From assembly GCF_003634635.1 (NCBI RefSeq), contig NZ_RBJB01000002.1:1116001-1180000 (forward strand): 64,000 nt of DNA, written 5' to 3'. This document shows positions 25,979 through 35,820 of the stretch, piece after piece. The translations under genes were made by a program, and so were the position numbers. The notes under the pieces were generated by a model. The model did no database searches. It was not told the origin of the DNA and was given only the letters and a program-made list of their open reading frames with translations. This DNA comes from Marinobacter nauticus (GTDB lineage: Bacteria > Pseudomonadota > Gammaproteobacteria > Pseudomonadales > Oleiphilaceae). Each line of letters begins with the position of its first letter. Within the stretch, counting starts at the first letter, position 1.

Positions 25979-27499
25979 CTACAGGTACTTCTCGATAGGC
26001 AGCCACGACAGCATCCGCGACATGGCCCGGCGCCAGAAACCCACCTCCGGCTCGTGCTGCACCTCCTGCCCCTCTGACCGCCATACCAGTTCATCCTGGC
26101 CGTTCAGTTCAACCCGCCAGCTGTTCCGGGGCTCCATGGCGTAACGGATATCGTCCGCCACGGCACCGGCGAGCTCCGGGCTTTTGATCACCAGCACCGT
26201 CTCGCCATTGAGATAAATGGAACGCAGATTCACGTTAAAAGACCCGATAAACAGGGTTTCCCGATCAAACACCACCGCTTTGGAATGAAGGCTTACCTCA
26301 CCGCCGTCACAGGCCGCGCTGGCGGCCACCCAACGTTGGCAGGCAGGGGCATCCGGTCGCAATTCGTGCAGCTCAATACCCTGTTCCAGCATCGCCCGGC
26401 GCCAGCGGGCATAACCCGAATGATTGGTCACCAGATCATTCGTCGCCAGGGAGTTGGTCAGTGCAGCGACCTCCAGGCGACCGTTGCCAATTCCGTCAAC
26501 CGCTTTCAGCTGGTTGTCGGTGAGGATCAGATACGCCGATTCAATCAAAATCTCGGAGCGAGCGTCCTCTACCAGTTCATACAGGGCTTGTGCGGTTCTC
26601 TGGGGAGCCTCTGCCGGTGCATCCGGGTCTTCGGGAGGCGGATCGAACACCAGTTCGGCGGGTGCGGACACGGTGTTGGTAAACAAAGTCTCCAGATAGG
26701 TTCTTGCCGTTTGCCGGTTTCCTGGTGGCGCGATCTGGTAATGCCGCGAGGCGGCAGATTCAATCAGGACGCTGAGCTTCGGTTGTGCCTGTTCAGGCTT
26801 GGGATAAAGCTCTACCAGTGGCAAGGTCCAGGGACTGTCCCAGTAGGCCTCGAAATTGGCGGTCATGTCCCCCGCCAACGGCCCCAGCACCAGAACATCG
26901 CGATCCCGGAAGTTCAGTGTCGGATGCTGATCGAAGTACTCATCCCCGATGTTCCTGCCCCCGGCAATGCCCACAAGACCGTCCACCACAAAGGTTTTGT
27001 TGTGCATGCGCCGGTTGATGCGATCAAAGTCAGTGATAAACGAGAGCCAGCGGCCAAAGCCATCCCGGGACCGGGATGGGTTGAAAATACGCACGCGGAT
27101 ATTGGCATGGGCATCCAGGAGGGCGAACAGGGATTCCTTGCCAGCGACGTTTATATCGTCCAACAGCAGGCGAATCACCACTCCGCGATCCGCGGCCGCA
27201 ACCAAGCGGCTGGCCAGGTAGCGGCCGCTGTCATCGTCGTTCCAGATGTAATACTGGGCGTCGATGCGCTGGCTGGCAGTCTCGATCAGTGCGGCCCGGG
27301 CCAGAAAGGCATCCTGGCCTGTGTTCAGCAGTTTTACCGCCGGCAACCCGGCGCCGACCCGCTCTTCGCTCTGTGCCTGCAGAAAAGCGTCTGGCTCCGA
27401 GGCGACCGGTATTGCCGGCCCGTGTTCCATCGGCTTGATCCCTCCTGCACAGCCAGCAAGGACAACCAGGGATATCAGGGTCAATAACCTTCTGATCAT
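25979..27499 (-). CDS. phospholipase D-family lipoprotein (ClsC/YmdC-like)
   Basis: A 506-residue protein with two HKD motifs: HNKTFVVDGLVGIAGGRN and HSKAVVFDRETLFIGSFN, the phosphatidyl-transfer sites of the PLD superfamily. The N terminus is a lipoprotein signal (IRRLLTLISLVVLAGC), so after cleavage before the Cys it is membrane-anchored on the periplasmic side. The ATG at 27499 was chosen because GAAGGGA lies upstream and the signal begins there; the frame is open ten codons further. ClsC-type enzymes make cardiolipin from phosphatidylglycerol and phosphatidylethanolamine; that function is likely but not certain. It follows the Usp gene by 40 bases. Confidence 0.85.
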   Translation of the reverse strand: MIRRLLTLISLVVLAGCAGGIKPMEHGPAIPVASEPDAFLQAQSEERVGAGLPAVKLLNTGQDAFLARAALIETASQRIDAQYYIWNDDDSGRYLASRLVAAADRGVVIRLLLDDINVAGKESLFALLDAHANIRVRIFNPSRSRDGFGRWLSFITDFDRINRRMHNKTFVVDGLVGIAGGRNIGDEYFDQHPTLNFRDRDVLVLGPLAGDMTANFEAYWDSPWTLPLVELYPKPEQAQPKLSVLIESAASRHYQIAPPGNRQTARTYLETLFTNTVSAPAELVFDPPPEDPDAPAEAPQRTAQALYELVEDARSEILIESAYLILTDNQLKAVDGIGNGRLEVAALTNSLATNDLVTNHSGYARWRRAMLEQGIELHELRPDAPACQRWVAASAACDGGEVSLHSKAVVFDRETLFIGSFNVNLRSIYLNGETVLVIKSPELAGAVADDIRYAMEPRNSWRVELNGQDELVWRSEGQEVQHEPEVGFWRRAMSRMLSWLPIEKYL

Positions 27500-27539
27500 C
27501 GGGTTCCCTTCTCGGCTGCCTTTGAGCAATGGTTGCTCC

Positions 27540-28478
27540 TTATCTGAGAATAACCAGCGGCTTGTGCGCGGTTTTCAGCATGGTGGTTGTTGTACTGCCC
27601 ACCAGAAACTGGCGGATTCGCGAGTGGCCGTAAGCGCCCATCACCAGAATGTCGATGCCGTGCTCTTCCTGATAGGCGTGCAGCGTGGGCTCCACATCGC
27701 CAGCGCGGATAGCCAGCGTGATCTCAACCCCGAGGCCTTCCAGAATTTTTTCCGCCTTTTTCAGCTGCTCCCAACGATCAGCCGTGTCCGCCCCAACCAT
27801 CACCAGGTGCAGGGGCATACCCCGTAACACCGGGCTGGCCGCAATCATCTCAATGCCCTTGAAGGCCGTCGCACTGCCATCAAAGGCAACCATGGCGCTT
27901 TTCGGCTCGCGGTATTCATCCGGCACCAGCAGAATTGGCCGGTGCACACTACGGATCACGGTCTCAAGCTGGCTACCGATGTGCACATCCCGATCGGAAC
28001 TGCTTTCACCGTGCAACCCCATCACGAATAGCCGGGTTTCTTTTTCCAGCGCGGTCAGGGCCTCGGCCAGGTTGTCATGGCGCTGGCGCTTGACTGTCTC
28101 GCCAATACCCGCGGCTTTTACCCTGGCCTCTGCTTCGTCCAGCATGTGGTGGCCATGCTCCAGGGCAAGCTTGGAACGCTTACGGTCCAGCTCCGCCAGC
28201 TCATCCAGCAATTGCTCGCGGCTGCCAAGGCCGATGCTGCCAGCCAGATCCGGTTCGGCCGGATACCGTTCTTCATCCAGAACATGCAGCAGCATCAGCG
28301 GCGTGTCCATGTGGCGGCTGGCCCAGGCGGCAAAATCGCACACTGCAGGGGCGGCCCGGGAACCGTCAATACACGCCACAATTCTCAACTTGTCTGCCGT
28401 CATAGCTGCCTCGCCTTGCGCCTGATTCTGGCTGTTATTATTGCTGCGAATGTCAGAGTTTTCTTTGGTCTGAGTCAT
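27540..28478 (-). CDS. tandem universal stress protein (UspE-like)
   Basis: A 312-residue protein with two Usp domains (about 28-165 and 175-312). The second keeps an ATP-binding loop, GAYGHSRIRQFLVGS (G-2x-G-9x-GS). The first has a related GLHGESSSDRDVHIGS with ten intervening residues. The ATG at 28478 lies one base past the SulP stop, so coupling is likely. It yields a polar Asn/Gln-rich 25-residue N terminus; an internal ATG at 28403 would start directly at the first domain. It is encoded with a SulP transporter, a pairing that suggests a stress or nucleotide-level input to transport. It acts in the cytoplasm. Confidence 0.88.
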   Translation of the reverse strand: MTQTKENSDIRSNNNSQNQAQGEAAMTADKLRIVACIDGSRAAPAVCDFAAWASRHMDTPLMLLHVLDEERYPAEPDLAGSIGLGSREQLLDELAELDRKRSKLALEHGHHMLDEAEARVKAAGIGETVKRQRHDNLAEALTALEKETRLFVMGLHGESSSDRDVHIGSQLETVIRSVHRPILLVPDEYREPKSAMVAFDGSATAFKGIEMIAASPVLRGMPLHLVMVGADTADRWEQLKKAEKILEGLGVEITLAIRAGDVEPTLHAYQEEHGIDILVMGAYGHSRIRQFLVGSTTTTMLKTAHKPLVILR

Positions 28479-28479
28479 A

Positions 28480-29967
28480 TCAGTGCCCCATCAGCTGGTC
28501 AACGGCGTCGGGCTTGTCGTGCACCCCGAAGCGGTCAACGATGGTGGCACTGGCCTCATTCAGGCCAATCACTTCTACATCCGCACCCTCTCGGCGGAAC
28601 TTGATCACCGCCTTGTCCAGCGCGCCAACGGCGGTAATGTCCCAGAAGTGCGCGCGGCTGAGGTCTATCACAACATTATCTACCGCTTCCTTGAAGTCAA
28701 AGGATTCCAGGAATTTTTCCGAGGAACTGAAGAATACCTGGCCCACCACGGTATAGCGACGGGTGTCCGTTGCCTCGTCCAGCTCGGAGGTCACCAGCAT
28801 GTAATGGCCAACCTTGTTGGCGAAGAACAGAGCCGCCAGCAGCACACCGGCCAGTACGCCGAAAGCCAGGTTATGGGTGGCGACCACCACAATAACCGTC
28901 ACCAGCATCACGATATTGGTGGACAATGGGTGCTCCCTGAGATTACGGATGGAATCCCAGCTAAAGGTACCGATGGAGACCATAATCATCACGGCCACCA
29001 GGGCGGCCATCGGAATCTGCACCAGCCACTTGTCGAGCACCAGCACCAGAATCAGCAGAAAGACACCGGCCGTGAGCGTGGATAAACGTGTGCGACCACC
29101 GGATTTCACGTTGATGATGGACTGACCGATCATCGCGCAGCCGGCCATGCCGCCCAGCAAGCCGGAACCAATATTGGCAATGCCCTGGCCCTTGCACTCG
29201 CGGTTACGGTCGCTGGTAGTGTCCGTCAGCTCATCGACAATCGTCGCCGTCATCAAGGATTCCAGCAGCCCTACCACGGCAAGACCGAGTGAGTAGGGCA
29301 GGATGATCATCAGGGTTTCCAGCGTCAGCGGTACGTCTGGCCACAGAAAAATCGGCAAGGTATCCGGCAATTCACCCATATCACCTACGGTACGAATATC
29401 CAGCCCCATAACCATGGAGACAATGGTCAAACCGACGATGCAAACCAGCGGAGACGGAATCAACTTGCCCACAGTGGGTATCAGCGGGAAGAGATAGATA
29501 ATAGCCAGACCAGCGGCGGTCATGGCGTAGACATGCCAGGTCACATTGGTGAGTTCCGGCAACTGGGCCATAAAAATCAGGATGGCCAGAGCGTTCACGA
29601 AACCGGTCACCACTGAACGGGATACAAACCGCATCAAGCCGCCCAGTTTCAGGTAGCCGGCGGCAATCTGGATCACACCGGTCAGCAGGGTTGCCGCCAG
29701 CAGGTATTGCAGCCCATGCTCTTTCACCAGCGTCACCATCAGCAGCGCCATGGCGCCGGTGGCCGCCGAGATCATTCCCGGGCGGCCACCTACAAAGGCA
29801 ATAATCACGGCAATACAGAAGGAGGCATACAAGCCCACTTTCGGGTCAACCCCGGCAATGATAGAGAAGGCAATCGCCTCCGGAATCAGTGCCAGCGCAA
29901 CCACGGTTCCGGCGAGTAAGTCGCCACGGATGTTCGAAAACCAGTTCTGCTTGAGTGCGTTTGTCAT
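28480..29967 (-). CDS. SulP-family anion transporter with STAS domain
   Basis: A 495-residue inner-membrane transporter of the SulP/SLC26 family. The N-terminal [39 protein letters not shown] is the family signature, followed by 10-14 hydrophobic spans. A C-terminal STAS domain (about 395-490) has [27 protein letters not shown]. The compact STAS and overall look resemble BicA-type bicarbonate or sulphate carriers; the ion cannot be told. The ATG at 29967 has no clear ribosome site. A TTG at 29988 has AGGAA directly adjoining it, so the start is uncertain by seven codons. One base separates it from the downstream Usp gene. Confidence 0.9.
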   Translation of the reverse strand: MTNALKQNWFSNIRGDLLAGTVVALALIPEAIAFSIIAGVDPKVGLYASFCIAVIIAFVGGRPGMISAATGAMALLMVTLVKEHGLQYLLAATLLTGVIQIAAGYLKLGGLMRFVSRSVVTGFVNALAILIFMAQLPELTNVTWHVYAMTAAGLAIIYLFPLIPTVGKLIPSPLVCIVGLTIVSMVMGLDIRTVGDMGELPDTLPIFLWPDVPLTLETLMIILPYSLGLAVVGLLESLMTATIVDELTDTTSDRNRECKGQGIANIGSGLLGGMAGCAMIGQSIINVKSGGRTRLSTLTAGVFLLILVLVLDKWLVQIPMAALVAVMIMVSIGTFSWDSIRNLREHPLSTNIVMLVTVIVVVATHNLAFGVLAGVLLAALFFANKVGHYMLVTSELDEATDTRRYTVVGQVFFSSSEKFLESFDFKEAVDNVVIDLSRAHFWDITAVGALDKAVIKFRREGADVEVIGLNEASATIVDRFGVHDKPDAVDQLMGH

Positions 29968-30136
29968 GGTCAGGGGTGTCGCTTTCAATTCCTGGGGATA
30001 TCAGATCGGGGCCGCGAAGGGTACCAGAAACCGTCCTGAAAGTATGGCCAGACTGGCCATCCAGACAGACCGGGGGTGCCGCCGGGGCCGCTAATTGCCT
30101 AGAATGCGTTTAAATAATCTTTGTGGTGACAAGTAC

Positions 30137-31417
30137 ATGGACGATGTAGCAAGCCAGTTCCTAAACGCCAACCAGACCACCATCAATCTGGCCGTGGCCT
30201 TGCTGCTCGGGGCCATCATTGGCCTGGAGCGGGGCTGGGATGCCCGGGAGCAGAAATCCGGGGAACGCATTGCCGGTATCCGCACCTTCTCACTGGTCGG
30301 GCTGTTGGGCGGTATTGCCGCCGTATTGTCAGAGCAGATTACCCCCTGGGCCTTTCCGGTATTGCTACTCAGTGTAGTGGCCATGGGGCTGGTGGCCTAC
30401 AGCGAGCGCCTGGAACACATCCGCAATTTCAGCATTACCGGCATGGTCGGCATGTTGCTGACCTTCTGTTTCGGCGCTGTTGCCGTGGCGGTGGATCCGG
30501 TGATCGCCACCGCTGCTGCGGTGGTCACCGCCATCATTCTGGACAACAAGGAAGAAATCCACGGCTGGGTGCACAAGCTTCAGGCCAGCGAACTCGACGC
30601 TGCCCTTAAACTGCTTTTGATCTCGGTGGTGATGCTACCTCTGCTGCCAAACGAGGCCATGGGCCCGGGTGGCGTGCTCAACCCCCGGGAAATCTGGTGG
30701 ATGGTGGTGATGATCGCCTCCATCTCATTTGTCGGTTACTTTGCCATCCGGGTCGCCGGGGCCCGCAAAGGCATTCTGTTCACCAGCCTGTTTGCCGGGC
30801 TGAGTTCATCTACCGCCCTGAGCCTGCACTTCGCCCGGCAATCGGCGAAAAATCCCGACTTCAGCCCGCAGTTTGCTGCCGGCATCCTGATTGCCTGCGG
30901 CACCATGTTCCCCCGGATTCTGGTTTATTGCCTGGTCATCAACAAGGCACTGCTGCCCAGCCTGATCTGGCCGGTCGCCATGATGACCACCCTCCTCTAC
31001 GTGCCCGCGCTGATCATTTGGCGCCGCAACGCCCGGCAACTGCAGGTGAGCCAGCCCACCATGAACCAGAACCCGCTGGATCTCTCTTCCGCACTGGCGT
31101 TCGGTTTCTTGCTGACCGCCATTCTGTTACTGGGGGAATTCCTCAAGAATGCCTTTGGCGATGTCGGCATTTACGCCCTGGCCGCCACCTCTGGCGTGGC
31201 GGATGTCGATGCCATCACCCTGTCTCTTACCCGGATGTCCAACGATGGCCTGGGCATGGATGCAGCCGTGCTGGGGATTGTCATCGCGGCAGCGGTGAAT
31301 AATCTGGTGAAATCGGGCATCGCCTGGAGTATCGGCAACCGACAAACCGGTCTGCTGGTGGCTGGCCCGATGGTGTTATCTCTGGCCGCAGGCCTGTTGG
31401 TGGCCTGGCTGCAATAA
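30137..31417 (+). CDS. MgtC/SapB family membrane protein with DUF4010
   Basis: A 426-residue inner-membrane protein. The N-terminal third is an MgtC/SapB domain (LAVALLLGAIIGLERGWDAREQKSGERIAGIRTFSLVGLLGGIAAVL), and the rest is a DUF4010 domain with about eight more hydrophobic segments. Function is unknown; the family is loosely linked to magnesium or envelope homeostasis. The ATG at 30137 is preceded by GGTGA and begins just before the first helix. ATG 30104 and TTG 30095 are in-frame alternatives. Its stop is four bases from the stop of the convergent alkB. Confidence 0.85.
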   Translation: MDDVASQFLNANQTTINLAVALLLGAIIGLERGWDAREQKSGERIAGIRTFSLVGLLGGIAAVLSEQITPWAFPVLLLSVVAMGLVAYSERLEHIRNFSITGMVGMLLTFCFGAVAVAVDPVIATAAAVVTAIILDNKEEIHGWVHKLQASELDAALKLLLISVVMLPLLPNEAMGPGGVLNPREIWWMVVMIASISFVGYFAIRVAGARKGILFTSLFAGLSSSTALSLHFARQSAKNPDFSPQFAAGILIACGTMFPRILVYCLVINKALLPSLIWPVAMMTTLLYVPALIIWRRNARQLQVSQPTMNQNPLDLSSALAFGFLLTAILLLGEFLKNAFGDVGIYALAATSGVADVDAITLSLTRMSNDGLGMDAAVLGIVIAAAVNNLVKSGIAWSIGNRQTGLLVAGPMVLSLAAGLLVAWLQ

Positions 31418-31421
31418 GGTT

Positions 31422-32072
31422 TCAGCCAGCCTTACGGAAGGTCAGATTGTAGCGGGCCGAGCCGGTCACCGGGTGTTCACCGGCTTTCAGAGTCAGGACG
31501 CCGTGGTAACGCAAACGGGCCGGGCCGCCCCAGACCACCACATCACCATGTTCCAGCAGAATACGCGCGGGGCGGTCGTTGCGCTTGAGTCCACCAAACT
31601 GAAACACAATGGGCAGCCCCAGGGACACCGACACAATGGGCCAGGCAAAGTCTTTTTCATTCTTATCCTGATGCAGTCCCATTTTGGCCCCTGGCTGATA
31701 GCGATTAATCAGGCAGGCATCCGGGTCAAAGCCGGTAAATCCCGCTTCCTGGGCCGACTTGCGGGCCAATGAGACAAAGCTATCGGGTATAGCCGGCCAC
31801 CGAAGCCCGGATAACGGATCCTGGGGCTGGTAGCGATACCCTGTCTCGTCAGTCACCCACCCCAGGGGGCCGCAACAGGTCATGGCGGCCGACATCTGAT
31901 GGCCACCCGGCGTTTTCATATGGCGGAACGGCGCGTGTCGCGTCACCTGATCTATATCTCGCATCAAGGCCTGCTGGTGCTTCACGGCATGACGCCGTAG
32001 CACAACCACGCCCTCGTCAAAGGCTTCCACTGTCGGTTGATCATTCAACCCAGAAAACAGATCTGGCGTCAT
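31422..32072 (-). CDS. alkB: alpha-ketoglutarate-dependent DNA dioxygenase AlkB
   Basis: A 216-residue Fe(II)/2-oxoglutarate dioxygenase that removes alkyl groups from N1-adenine and N3-cytosine. Features are the nucleotide-recognition lid with MSAAMTCCGPLGW, the iron ligands HxD in GLHQDKNEKD and the distal His in RYHGVL, and the 2-oxoglutarate-binding arginines in SARYNLTFR. Full family length. GGGGGG lies just before the ATG. No ada or alkA gene is adjacent. The symbol refers to the repair enzyme, not the alkane hydroxylase of the same name. Confidence 0.95.
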   Translation of the reverse strand: MTPDLFSGLNDQPTVEAFDEGVVVLRRHAVKHQQALMRDIDQVTRHAPFRHMKTPGGHQMSAAMTCCGPLGWVTDETGYRYQPQDPLSGLRWPAIPDSFVSLARKSAQEAGFTGFDPDACLINRYQPGAKMGLHQDKNEKDFAWPIVSVSLGLPIVFQFGGLKRNDRPARILLEHGDVVVWGGPARLRYHGVLTLKAGEHPVTGSARYNLTFRKAG

Positions 32073-32162
32073 AAGCCCCCCGTTTATCTTCTGAAATCAG
32101 AATAACGCCCGCAGAGCGTCTACACTTAGAGAACCCTTCATCCGTCGCTGGATCCCGACGCT

Positions 32163-34979
32163 GTGAGACAGACAAAACCGCCACACAACAAACAGACCGC
32201 CCGGGTATCACTGGCATTCCTGATTGCGTCTGCCATCACCCTGGGAATGCTGATACTGGCCATCACACTGGTGGCCCAGAGTTATCGGGGCATGGAACAG
32301 GCCAAGGTCACCGCTGCCGCCGCCACTGCCCGACAGCTGGCTCTCAGCGTGGACGATCGTATCAATGCCATTACCCAACCGCCGGCTACGGCGCTGGCCT
32401 TGTTGCGGCACGCCCCACTCACCCAGAGTTCCACCCTTGAGCAACGACTGCAACGCCTGCCGGTGATTGCCGATGTGCTCACCAGCAGCGATATTGTCAG
32501 TGCGGTATACGCAGGCTATGACAATGGCGATTTTTTCCTGTTCCGTAAGATTCGCAGTTCGGGCTCACTCCAGTTTCCGGACGCCCCCGCAAACAGTCGC
32601 TATCTGCTGCAAAGCCTGGAATACCAGGGCAACCTGCGCGAGGGTATCTGGCAATTCTATAACAGCGACCTGGAACTGCTCGAACGCCGCTCGCTGCCGG
32701 ATTACGACTATGATCCCCGCCAGCGCCCCTGGTATCAGGCAGCCAGGGCCGGAGATTCGCTTCAGCTATCAGCGCCTTATGTGTTTTTCACCACCCAGGA
32801 AACCGGGCTGACCCTGTCTCAGAGGGCCGCCAGTATCCCGGGTACCGTGCTGGGTGTTGATGTCACCGTGACCGACCTGGGCTCGCAACTGGCGGAGCTG
32901 AAACAGACCGCAGGCAGCCGGCTAGCCATTGTCAGCGCTTCCGGGGAACTGCTTGCAGACGCCGACGGTAACACCGAACCCGATGCCGTGATCCGCCAGG
33001 TGCTTGAGCCGGGCACCAACCGGGAAATCCGCCGCTTTCAGCAGCAGGGCCGTGACTGGTATGGCATGGCCGAGCAACTTGGAACCCTGCCCGATGAAGC
33101 ACTCTCCGTAGTTGTCGCCATTCCCTCGGATGAACTGCTGGCCGATGTCTGGGCCGCCCTTGCCCGACAGACCGCGATCGCCGGCGCCATAGCGCTTCTG
33201 CTGTTGATACTTGGCTGGTTTATGGGGCGCCAGGTGGGCAAACCCCTTGAACGCCTGACCGACCGGGTCAGCAGCCTCTCCCGCTTCCGCTTTGACACGC
33301 CAATCCGCTCGGAGTCCCATATCCGGGAAGCCTCGGAACTCAGCATTGCCCTGGATGACATGGCCCGCACCATCCGAAGCTTCCAGAACATCGCCACGGT
33401 GCTCAACCGGGGCCAGGATCTGAACCAGTTGTTACGCGACATTCTTGATCAGATCATCGCCATCGTCAGCCAGGAACGGGGCGCGATTTACCTGTACAGC
33501 AGCCATGAACATAAGCTCGACCTGGCTGTTAACCGCGGACTTGAACTGCCCGCCAGCCTGCCAGCCATCAACCAGGCGGCAGACGATAACGAGATCATTC
33601 GCCAGCTCAGAAACCACATATCCGGCCACCCGGTGTTTGCCATCCTGCGTAATCGACGCAAGAAACTCATTGGTGCATTGATCATCGAAATGGAAGTGGG
33701 CGACCACACCCACCTCAGTGATGACCTGATTGTTTTCGTGGATGAAATTGCCGGCTCCGCCGCAGTTGCCATCGAAACCCGTGAACTGATCGAAAGCCAG
33801 CAGGCCCTGCTCGATGGGTTTATCCGCCTGGTGGCCAGCGCCATTGATGCCAAGTCGCCCTACACCGGCGGCCATTGCGAGCGGGTGCCCAAGCTCGCCC
33901 AGATGATCACGGAGGTGGCAGAGCAGGCATCAGAAGGGCCTTTTGCCCATTTCCGCATGAACGAAGACGAACGTTACGAATTTCACCTGGCGGCCTGGTT
34001 GCACGACTGCGGCAAGATCACCAGTCCGGAATATGTGGTCGACAAAGCCGTAAAGCTGGAAACCATCTACAACCGCATCCACGAAATCCGGACCCGCTTT
34101 GAAATCCTGCACCGGGATGCCGAGATCCGTTACCTTCAAGCCTGCCTGAATGGAGAAGACCCGACCGAGGCTGCCCGTTACAGAGATGAGGCTCAGGCAC
34201 AATTGCAGGCTGACTTTGGCTTCCTGGCAAACGCCAATGTGGGCAGTGAGTCCATGTCGGACGAGGATGTAGCGCGCATTCGCCAGATCGGAGCCCAGAC
34301 CTGGCAACGCCATTTCAGTGACCGACTGGGCCTCTCCGGGGATGAGCAGCAAGCCCTGACGGGTTCTCCGGAAGCGGCACTGCCCGCCACCGAGCCACTG
34401 CTGGCAGACAAACCCTGGCATATTCGCACCTGGGGCGACCGGGTGCCTCCGGTCCAGCGGGACGACCCGCGCAATCTCTGGGGCTTTGACATGAAGCTGC
34501 CTGAGTATGCCTACAACCGGGGAGAACTCCACAATCTGACCATCCAGTACGGCACCCTGACGGAAGAAGAGCGCTTCCGTATCAACGAACACATCGTGCA
34601 GACCATCTGCATGCTGGATGCCCTGCCCCTGCCAGACCGTCTGGCCCGTGTGCCCCGGCTGGCCGGCACCCACCACGAGCGTATGGACGGCAAGGGCTAC
34701 CCCTTCGGCCTGAGCGGTGAGGACATGAGCATTCCCGAGAAAATCATGGCCGTGGCTGACATCTTCGAGGCGCTGACCGCCGTGGATCGCCCTTACAAGC
34801 AGGGCAAGACACTGTCTGAAGCGCTGAACATCATGGATAAAATGACCAGACAGGGCCATATAGACCGGGACGTATTCCTGCTCTTCGTACGCTCCGGAAC
34901 CTATCGGCGCTACGGCGCTCAGCACCTGAAGGCCGAGCAGATTGATGCCGTGGATGAAAGCCTGTTCATGAAGCCCTGA
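32163..34979 (+). CDS. membrane-bound HD-GYP phosphodiesterase with Cache, HAMP and GAF domains
   Basis: A 938-residue sensor, started at GTG. A TM segment (about 15-38), a periplasmic double-Cache-like region (45-330) and a second TM (about 336-356) precede a HAMP domain, a GAF-like domain (about 415-545) and an HD-GYP module. Catalytic H614/D615 lie in LHDCGKI, and HHERMDGKGYP at 837-847. The roughly 220 residues between these motifs far exceed the 60 or so of canonical HD-GYP domains, so an insertion of about 150 residues splits the module. It probably hydrolyses cyclic-di-GMP in response to an external signal. It is encoded alone, with djlA 49 bases downstream. Confidence 0.88.
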   Translation: MRQTKPPHNKQTARVSLAFLIASAITLGMLILAITLVAQSYRGMEQAKVTAAAATARQLALSVDDRINAITQPPATALALLRHAPLTQSSTLEQRLQRLPVIADVLTSSDIVSAVYAGYDNGDFFLFRKIRSSGSLQFPDAPANSRYLLQSLEYQGNLREGIWQFYNSDLELLERRSLPDYDYDPRQRPWYQAARAGDSLQLSAPYVFFTTQETGLTLSQRAASIPGTVLGVDVTVTDLGSQLAELKQTAGSRLAIVSASGELLADADGNTEPDAVIRQVLEPGTNREIRRFQQQGRDWYGMAEQLGTLPDEALSVVVAIPSDELLADVWAALARQTAIAGAIALLLLILGWFMGRQVGKPLERLTDRVSSLSRFRFDTPIRSESHIREASELSIALDDMARTIRSFQNIATVLNRGQDLNQLLRDILDQIIAIVSQERGAIYLYSSHEHKLDLAVNRGLELPASLPAINQAADDNEIIRQLRNHISGHPVFAILRNRRKKLIGALIIEMEVGDHTHLSDDLIVFVDEIAGSAAVAIETRELIESQQALLDGFIRLVASAIDAKSPYTGGHCERVPKLAQMITEVAEQASEGPFAHFRMNEDERYEFHLAAWLHDCGKITSPEYVVDKAVKLETIYNRIHEIRTRFEILHRDAEIRYLQACLNGEDPTEAARYRDEAQAQLQADFGFLANANVGSESMSDEDVARIRQIGAQTWQRHFSDRLGLSGDEQQALTGSPEAALPATEPLLADKPWHIRTWGDRVPPVQRDDPRNLWGFDMKLPEYAYNRGELHNLTIQYGTLTEEERFRINEHIVQTICMLDALPLPDRLARVPRLAGTHHERMDGKGYPFGLSGEDMSIPEKIMAVADIFEALTAVDRPYKQGKTLSEALNIMDKMTRQGHIDRDVFLLFVRSGTYRRYGAQHLKAEQIDAVDESLFMKP

Positions 34980-35028
34980 CCAAAAACACGTATATTCTCA
35001 GGACTGTTTACTCAACGAAGGATAGAGA

Positions 35029-35811
35029 ATGCTGTTCGCAATCATTTTTGGCGGTCTGATCGGTTATGCCTTTGGTCGATTCCCCGGCTTTCTGGTTGGC
35101 GCAGCCATTGGTGCGTTCCTGTTCCAGCGCATGAAAAGCCGACTGCTGGGCAAGCTTCAGGGGCTGCAGGCCGGTTTCATTGAATCCGTGTTCGCGGTGA
35201 TGGGCGCCCTGTGCAAGGCCGATGGTGTGGTCTCACGGGATGAGATTCAGATGGCAGAGGCCATGTTCGTTCGCTTTCGCCTGAACGAATCCCAGAAAGC
35301 CATGGCCAAGGAAGCGTTCAACCGTGGTAAAGCATCGGACTTCGACCTGGACGCCGAACTCCAGCGCTTCATGCAGGCTTCCGGCCGCCAGCCGGTACTG
35401 TTGCAGATGTTTCTGCAGGTACAGGTGTCTGCGGTTGCCGCAGACGGGCAGGTGCATCCGGCCGAGCACGAAATGCTGGTTCGTATCGCCCGTGGGCTGG
35501 GGCTGCCGGAAAGTCAGGTCGACCAGCTTGAAGCTATGCTGCGTGGCGCCCATGCCGGCCAGGCGGGCGGTACCCGCAATTATTCCAGCAGCCAGCAGAT
35601 CGATGATGCCTACAAGGTTCTTGGCGTCTCGCCAGAGGCCTCAGACGCCGAGATCAAGCGCGCTTACCGCAAACTGATGAGTGAAAACCACCCGGACAAA
35701 CTCGCCGGACGCGGCTTGCCGGAAAGTATGCGGGAAATGGCGGAAGAACGAACCCGTGAAATCAGCCACGCTTACGACGTGATCAAGGAAGCGCGGAACA
35801 AAGCATCCTGA
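35029..35811 (+). CDS. djlA: co-chaperone DjlA
   Basis: A 260-residue membrane-anchored DnaJ-like protein. A single N-terminal Gly-rich TM helix (FAIIFGGLIGYAFGRFPGFLVGAAIGAFLF, residues 3-32) is followed by a TerB-like helical domain (about 50-170) and a C-terminal J domain (about 195-260) with the HPD motif in ENHPDKLAG. It stimulates DnaK ATPase from the inner-membrane surface. AAGGA precedes the ATG. Length and order match DjlA. Confidence 0.95.
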   Translation: MLFAIIFGGLIGYAFGRFPGFLVGAAIGAFLFQRMKSRLLGKLQGLQAGFIESVFAVMGALCKADGVVSRDEIQMAEAMFVRFRLNESQKAMAKEAFNRGKASDFDLDAELQRFMQASGRQPVLLQMFLQVQVSAVAADGQVHPAEHEMLVRIARGLGLPESQVDQLEAMLRGAHAGQAGGTRNYSSSQQIDDAYKVLGVSPEASDAEIKRAYRKLMSENHPDKLAGRGLPESMREMAEERTREISHAYDVIKEARNKAS

Positions 35812-35820
35812 ACCCGACAG

